A stretch of DNA of 64,000 nucleotides from contig NZ_KQ948145.1 of the NCBI RefSeq assembly GCF_001513955.1, positions 958,212 through 1,022,211 of the forward strand, written 5' to 3'. The notes under the pieces are model-generated. The model made no database searches and had not been told where the DNA came from. It was given only the letters and a program-made list of their open reading frames with translations. Positions 60,512 through 64,000 of the stretch are shown here, piece after piece (the stretch's first letter is position 1; every line of letters starts with the position of its first letter). The position numbers and the translations under genes are program-made. This DNA comes from Streptomyces pseudovenezuelae. GTDB lineage: Bacteria; Actinomycetota; Actinomycetes; Streptomycetales; Streptomycetaceae.

Positions 60512-61705
60512 TCAGCCCTTCACGCACACGACCTGCTTCAGCTTCGCCACAACCTCCACCAAGTCCCGCTGCTGGTCGATGACCTGGTCGATCGACTTGT
60601 AGGCGCCCGGGATCTCGTCCACGACGCCGGAGTCCTTGCGGCACTCCACGCCCCGCGTCTGCTCCTCCAGGTCCCTGGTCGAGAAGCGCCGCTTGGCCGC
60701 GTTGCGGCTCATGCGCCGACCGGCGCCGTGCGAGGCCGAGTTGAAGGCCTTCTCGTTGCCGAGACCCTTCACGATGTACGACCCCGTCCCCATGGAGCCG
60801 GGGATGATGCCGTACTCGCCGGAACCGGCCCGGATCGCGCCCTTGCGGGTCACGAGCAGGTCCATCCCGTCGTAGCGCTCCTCGGCCACGTAGTTGTGGT
60901 GTGCGCTGATCTCCGGCTCGAAGGTCGGCCTGGCCTTCTTGAACTCCTTGCGGACCACGTCCTTGAGGAGCGCCATCATGATCGTGCGGTTGTACCTGGC
61001 GTACTCCTGCGCCCAGAACAGGTCGTTGCGGTACGCCTCCATCTGGGGAGTCCGCGCGATGAAGACGGCCAGGTCGCGGTCGACCAGCCCCTGGTTGTGC
61101 GGGAGTTTCTGGGCGACACCTATATGGAACTCGGCGAGTTCCTTGCCGATGTTGCGGGAGCCGGAGTGCAGCATCAGCCAAACGGAACCGGTCGTATCCG
61201 TGCACACCTCGACAAAGTGGTTGCCGGATCCAAGCGTTCCCATCTGCTTTCCAGCGCGTTCGTGACGGAATTTGACCGCCTCCGCAACCCCCTCGAACCG
61301 CCCCCAGAAGTCGTCCCACCCGCCGGTCGCCAGCCCGTGGAACCGCCCCGGCTCGACGGGACTGTCATGCATCCCGCGGCCCACCGGAATGGCCTGCTCG
61401 ATCTTCGACCGCAGCCGGGACAGGTCGCCGGGCAGGTCGTTGGCCGTCAGCGAGGTCCTCACCGCCGACATCCCGCAGCCGATGTCCACGCCCACCGCGG
61501 CCGGGCACACCGCACCCTGCATCGCGATGACGGACCCGACCGTCGCGCCCTTGCCGTAGTGCACGTCCGGCATCACGGCGAGGCCCTTGATCCACGGCAG
61601 GGTCGCGACATTGCGCAGCTGCTGCAGGGCCACGTCCTCGACGGTCGCCGGGTCGGTCCACATACGGATCGGGACCTTGGCGCCCGGCATCTCCACGTAC
61701 GACAT
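60512..61705 (-). CDS. rtcB: RNA ligase RtcB
   Basis: A 397-residue GTP- and Mn-dependent RNA ligase that joins 2',3'-cyclic phosphate (or 3'-phosphate) ends to 5'-OH ends. Metal ligands are visible in VGVDIGCGMSAV (Asp74, Cys77), GSGNHFVE and HSGSR; the guanylylated His is His326 in SHGAGRRMSR. MPDVHYGKGATVG and the N-terminal MSYVEMPGAKVPIRMW are typical. No RtcA, RtcR or archease gene is seen beside it. ATG 61705 is favoured over an upstream in-frame start at 61744. Confidence 0.96.
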   Translation of the reverse strand: MSYVEMPGAKVPIRMWTDPATVEDVALQQLRNVATLPWIKGLAVMPDVHYGKGATVGSVIAMQGAVCPAAVGVDIGCGMSAVRTSLTANDLPGDLSRLRSKIEQAIPVGRGMHDSPVEPGRFHGLATGGWDDFWGRFEGVAEAVKFRHERAGKQMGTLGSGNHFVEVCTDTTGSVWLMLHSGSRNIGKELAEFHIGVAQKLPHNQGLVDRDLAVFIARTPQMEAYRNDLFWAQEYARYNRTIMMALLKDVVRKEFKKARPTFEPEISAHHNYVAEERYDGMDLLVTRKGAIRAGSGEYGIIPGSMGTGSYIVKGLGNEKAFNSASHGAGRRMSRNAAKRRFSTRDLEEQTRGVECRKDSGVVDEIPGAYKSIDQVIDQQRDLVEVVAKLKQVVCVKG

Positions 61706-61825
61706 ATCGCCCTCATTCCCCCGTAAAGCCAACAGAAGTCTCATATCGCAAAACCGGCGCCAAGGTCGACGTATGGGATGACGGACCGGCGTTCACGGCA
61801 GTGCGTGCGATACACATTGTCTGCA

Positions 61826-61837
61826 GGGGACGTCCCC
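61826..61837. promoter_or_regulatory. Palindrome between rtcB and the lipoprotein gene
   Basis: GGGGACGTCCCC is a perfect 12-bp palindrome in the 205-bp divergent gap. It could be an operator for either gene; nothing else supports it. Confidence 0.3.
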
Positions 61838-61910
61838 GTGCGGCAAGCGAATAACCTGCGGGGACACTGAGATCCCCACGAGCCGGAGACATTCCGAGAG
61901 GAGCCCCACC

Positions 61911-62726
61911 GTGCAGCGGAAGGCCTACGTACCCGGCGTCGCCGCCCTCCTCGCGGCGCTGCTGGCCGGCTGCACCGGCAGCTCCGGCGGCGACGGCACC
62001 ACGGACGACGCCAACCCGGGCGACGCCGGCACCGCCTCCGTCGCCGCCCAGCCCGGCAAGTACCGCACCCTTCCCGAGGCCTGCGGGGTGGTCGGGCAGA
62101 GCACCCTCGACACGCTCCTGCCCGGCATCCAGCAGATCGCCGACGCGGATCAGCGCGCCCGGGCCTACGAGGGCGAGGCCACGCTCACCTACGACACCGA
62201 CCGCAAGGTCGGCTGCCGTTGGAAGGTGGAGGCCACGGACGCCACCGAGTACCTCTCGGTCGACTTCGAGCGTGTGGTGTCGTACGACAACGCGGTCAGC
62301 GACGACAGCCAGGCGCAGCAGCTCTTCGCGCAGACCGAGGAGAAGGCCGATCTGCCGCCGGCGGCGACGGCCGGTGCCACCTCGGACGTGACGGGGAGCG
62401 GGTCCGCGAGCCCCACCTCCTCTCCCACGGCCACCGCGAGCGGTTCCGCGAGTCCGAGCGGCTCGGCGTCGGCCACCCCGGCCGATGTCCAGCCCCGCGT
62501 TCTGGACGATCTGGGCGACGAGGCCTTCCTGGACGACGCGTTGGGCGGCTCGGGTTCGACGGCCCAGCAGCGCAAGGTGACTGTGGCGTTCCGCACGTCC
62601 AACGTGATCGTGACCATCGAGTACGAGGAGCAGCCGACGACGATCGGCGTCACGCCGGACAGCAAGGAAATGCAGGACAACGCCCGGAAACTGGCCTCCC
62701 AGCTGGCCGGGTCGCTGTCCGGCTGA
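61911..62726 (+). CDS. DUF3558-like lipoprotein, copy 1
   Basis: A 271-residue lipoprotein. Signal peptide with lipobox LLAGC (Cys21) from a GTG at 61911 preceded by GAGAGGAG. The domain starts RTLPEACGVVGQSTLDTLLPG, with Cys in EACGV and GCRW as in DUF3558. A low-complexity Ser/Thr/Ala/Pro stretch (about 160-190) interrupts it. It is similar in layout to the next gene. DUF3558 proteins are surface lipoproteins of unknown function. Confidence 0.85.
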   Translation: MQRKAYVPGVAALLAALLAGCTGSSGGDGTTDDANPGDAGTASVAAQPGKYRTLPEACGVVGQSTLDTLLPGIQQIADADQRARAYEGEATLTYDTDRKVGCRWKVEATDATEYLSVDFERVVSYDNAVSDDSQAQQLFAQTEEKADLPPAATAGATSDVTGSGSASPTSSPTATASGSASPSGSASATPADVQPRVLDDLGDEAFLDDALGGSGSTAQQRKVTVAFRTSNVIVTIEYEEQPTTIGVTPDSKEMQDNARKLASQLAGSLSG

Positions 62727-62859
62727 GCGCTCTGCACACACCCCTCACTCATGCGCACAAGGCATTCGAAGCTGGACCGCACGGCATCCTCACCGCGTAC
62801 CGTGGCCCCTCGGACCCGATCCGACGGCAGGAACCACAAGCGTCATGAGTGAAGGAACC

Positions 62860-63753
62860 ATGCAGCGACGAGCAGAGCGTGACCAGGGTGTTCAGCAAGT
62901 GAAGCGTCTTCACCGCGTCCTTGTCTGCGCGGCCGCAGTCCCGGTGATGCTGATCGCCGCCGGCTGCTCCTCCGACTCCGGCGACTCCGGCTCCGGCAGC
63001 GGTGGCGACAAGGCCGCGGGCGCCGGTGCGACGGTGCCGGCCTCCCCGAGCGCGTCGCCCACCGTGCAGGCGGCGGCGTACAAGTCGCTTCCGGAGTCGT
63101 GCGGGGTGTTGTCCTCGAAGACCCTGAAGTCGCTGGTGCCCAAGGCCGCGAAGTCCGGCAAGAAGGGCACGTCGGAGGCTGGTACGCGCGGCAGTTGCTC
63201 CTGGAGCAGCCTCGACAACAACGGGGTCAAGGGCTCCCAGTTCCGCTGGCTGAACGTCTCGCTGCTGCGTTTCGAGTCGGACACCTCGCGCGGTACGGGC
63301 GAGGCGCAGGCGGCGAAGTACTACGAGCAGCAGATCCAGGACGCCCAGTCGGTGGCGGGTGCGAAGAACGCCAAGTCGCAGGCGGTCTCCGGGACGGGTG
63401 ACGCGGCGACGCTGGTGCGTTACGACCTGAAGAAGAAGGAAGGCGCCTTCAAGCAGCAGACGGTCGTCACGCGCGTGGAGAACGTCGTGGTCACGGTCGA
63501 CTACAACGGCGCAGGTCTGGCCGGGGACAAGGCGCCGAGCTCGGACGGCCTCGCGAAGCTCGCGGAGCAGGCCGCCAAGGAGGCGGTGTCCTCGGTGTCG
63601 GCGGCGAACGGTGAGGGTGCGGCGAGCGCGGCTCCCTCGCAGTCCGCGTCGGGTTCGAAGGCCCCGTCGAAGTCCGCGTCCCCGTCGAAGTCGGCCACGG
63701 GGTCGGCGTCGAAGTCGGCATCTCCGTCCAAGTCGGCCGCGAAGAAGAGCTGA
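62860..63753 (+). CDS. DUF3558-like lipoprotein, copy 2
   Basis: About 297 residues. The signal peptide ends in lipobox LIAAGC. The domain starts KSLPESCGVLSSKTLKSLVP, paralogous to the previous gene, and contains GSCSWSS. The C-terminus is a long Ser/Lys/Ala/Pro tail (SKSASPSKSATGSASKSA) that could span the wall. The start is uncertain: ATG 62845, ATG 62860 and GTG 62899 are all possible, the last giving a signal peptide of ordinary length. Confidence 0.83.
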   Translation: MQRRAERDQGVQQVKRLHRVLVCAAAVPVMLIAAGCSSDSGDSGSGSGGDKAAGAGATVPASPSASPTVQAAAYKSLPESCGVLSSKTLKSLVPKAAKSGKKGTSEAGTRGSCSWSSLDNNGVKGSQFRWLNVSLLRFESDTSRGTGEAQAAKYYEQQIQDAQSVAGAKNAKSQAVSGTGDAATLVRYDLKKKEGAFKQQTVVTRVENVVVTVDYNGAGLAGDKAPSSDGLAKLAEQAAKEAVSSVSAANGEGAASAAPSQSASGSKAPSKSASPSKSATGSASKSASPSKSAAKKS

Positions 63754-63845
63754 AGTAGAACTGACGGCACGTACCGGCCATCCGTGCGCAGCACATATGT
63801 GCCACTCTGGTGCGCGCAACAACACGTACAGGGAGGGGAGTACGG

Positions 63846-64000
63846 GTGTCCGCGCCCATGCAGCTGACTCGAATGCACCGCGTTCTCATAGGCGTGGTCG
63901 TGTTCGGTGCCGTGATCATCGCCGGCATCGGCTTCGCGGGGTCCTACGCGGCCGTCCGTGAACTCGCCCTCCAGAAGGGCTTCGGGAACTTCAGTTACGT
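63846..64000 (+). CDS. DUF2637 membrane protein, N-terminal part
   Basis: Cut by the window end. A GTG at 63846 follows GGGAGGGGAG. The visible 51 residues (VSAPMQLTRMHRVLIGVVVFGAVIIAGIGFAGSYAAVRELALQKGFGNFSYV) contain the first membrane helix and the DUF2637 signature region. Family members in Streptomyces include the SpdB-like and helix-wing proteins; function is unknown. Confidence 0.82.
   Translation, partial: MSAPMQLTRMHRVLIGVVVFGAVIIAGIGFAGSYAAVRELALQKGFGNFSY

Noticed and set aside
1-64000. bldA-dependent genes (in-frame TTA codons)
   Set aside because: Each TTA/TAA that I checked by eye was out of frame, intergenic or part of a TAC codon; none could be supported.

Overview
The window is a block of high-GC actinobacterial chromosome, almost certainly Streptomyces. 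Third codon positions are nearly all G or C, GTG starts and 4-nt ATGA/GTGA overlaps are frequent, and menaquinone is made by the futalosine route. Genus-typical families are present (a CU044_5270 protein beside an ECF sigma factor, DUF4229, DUF3558 lipoproteins, DUF2637), as is an intergenic repeat that I recognise from Streptomyces genomes. I saw no phage, plasmid, IS element, CRISPR array, rRNA or tRNA, and no in-frame TTA codon when reading by eye.

Layout. 1-5.0 kb is a fatty-acid beta-oxidation block: an acyl-CoA synthetase cut by the window edge, a FadA2-like thiolase divergent from a FabG4-like reductase coupled to an HtdX-like dehydratase, and a TetR regulator. 5.0-5.9 kb holds a DUF4229 membrane protein and a GNAT acetyltransferase. 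6.0-12.4 kb carries futalosine-pathway menaquinone genes in two units (mqnE, an Lrp regulator and ubiX; then a UbiD decarboxylase, a small unknown protein and mqnP). They are separated by a rhomboid protease and a four-copy 102-bp tandem repeat. 12.5-17.2 kb has a PLDc_N protein and a pyrimidine-salvage group: NCS1 permease, Fe(II)-oxygenase, yeast-type cytosine deaminase and PucR regulator.

17.2-21.9 kb has a transglutaminase-like protein and a two-gene unit pairing a STAND-like ATPase with a membrane-tethered type-1 periplasmic-binding protein. This is the least understood unit in the window. 21.9-29.6 kb runs leftward as hemL, a histidine phosphatase, a deacetylase-like lipoprotein and the System II cytochrome c maturation set (resA, ccdA, resB, ccsB). 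30.1-36.6 kb contains an unknown conserved gene, a strong bidirectional terminator and an oligosaccharide uptake operon (binding protein, two permeases, GH1 beta-glucosidase, no ATPase) divergent from a ROK regulator. 36.6-44.0 kb is a fructan locus: a secreted GH32 enzyme with an unusual repeat insertion, a divergent FrcBCA-like fructose importer and a LacI repressor. Four matching operators sit in mirror image between them.

44-49.5 kb: ECF sigma factor with a CU044_5270 protein, a candidate Crp site, an MHS transporter coupled to a secreted alpha/beta hydrolase, and a PaaX regulator. 49.5-55 kb: a secreted phytase-like phosphatase, an MprAB-like two-component system, and a flavin monooxygenase/FMN reductase operon with an 18-bp palindrome over its -10. 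55-60.5 kb: small stress and metabolism genes, including a DoxX gene broken by an in-frame TAA, a MITE-like inverted repeat, and an HxlR regulator divergent from a quinone oxidoreductase. 60.5-64 kb: rtcB, two DUF3558 lipoproteins and the start of a DUF2637 membrane protein.
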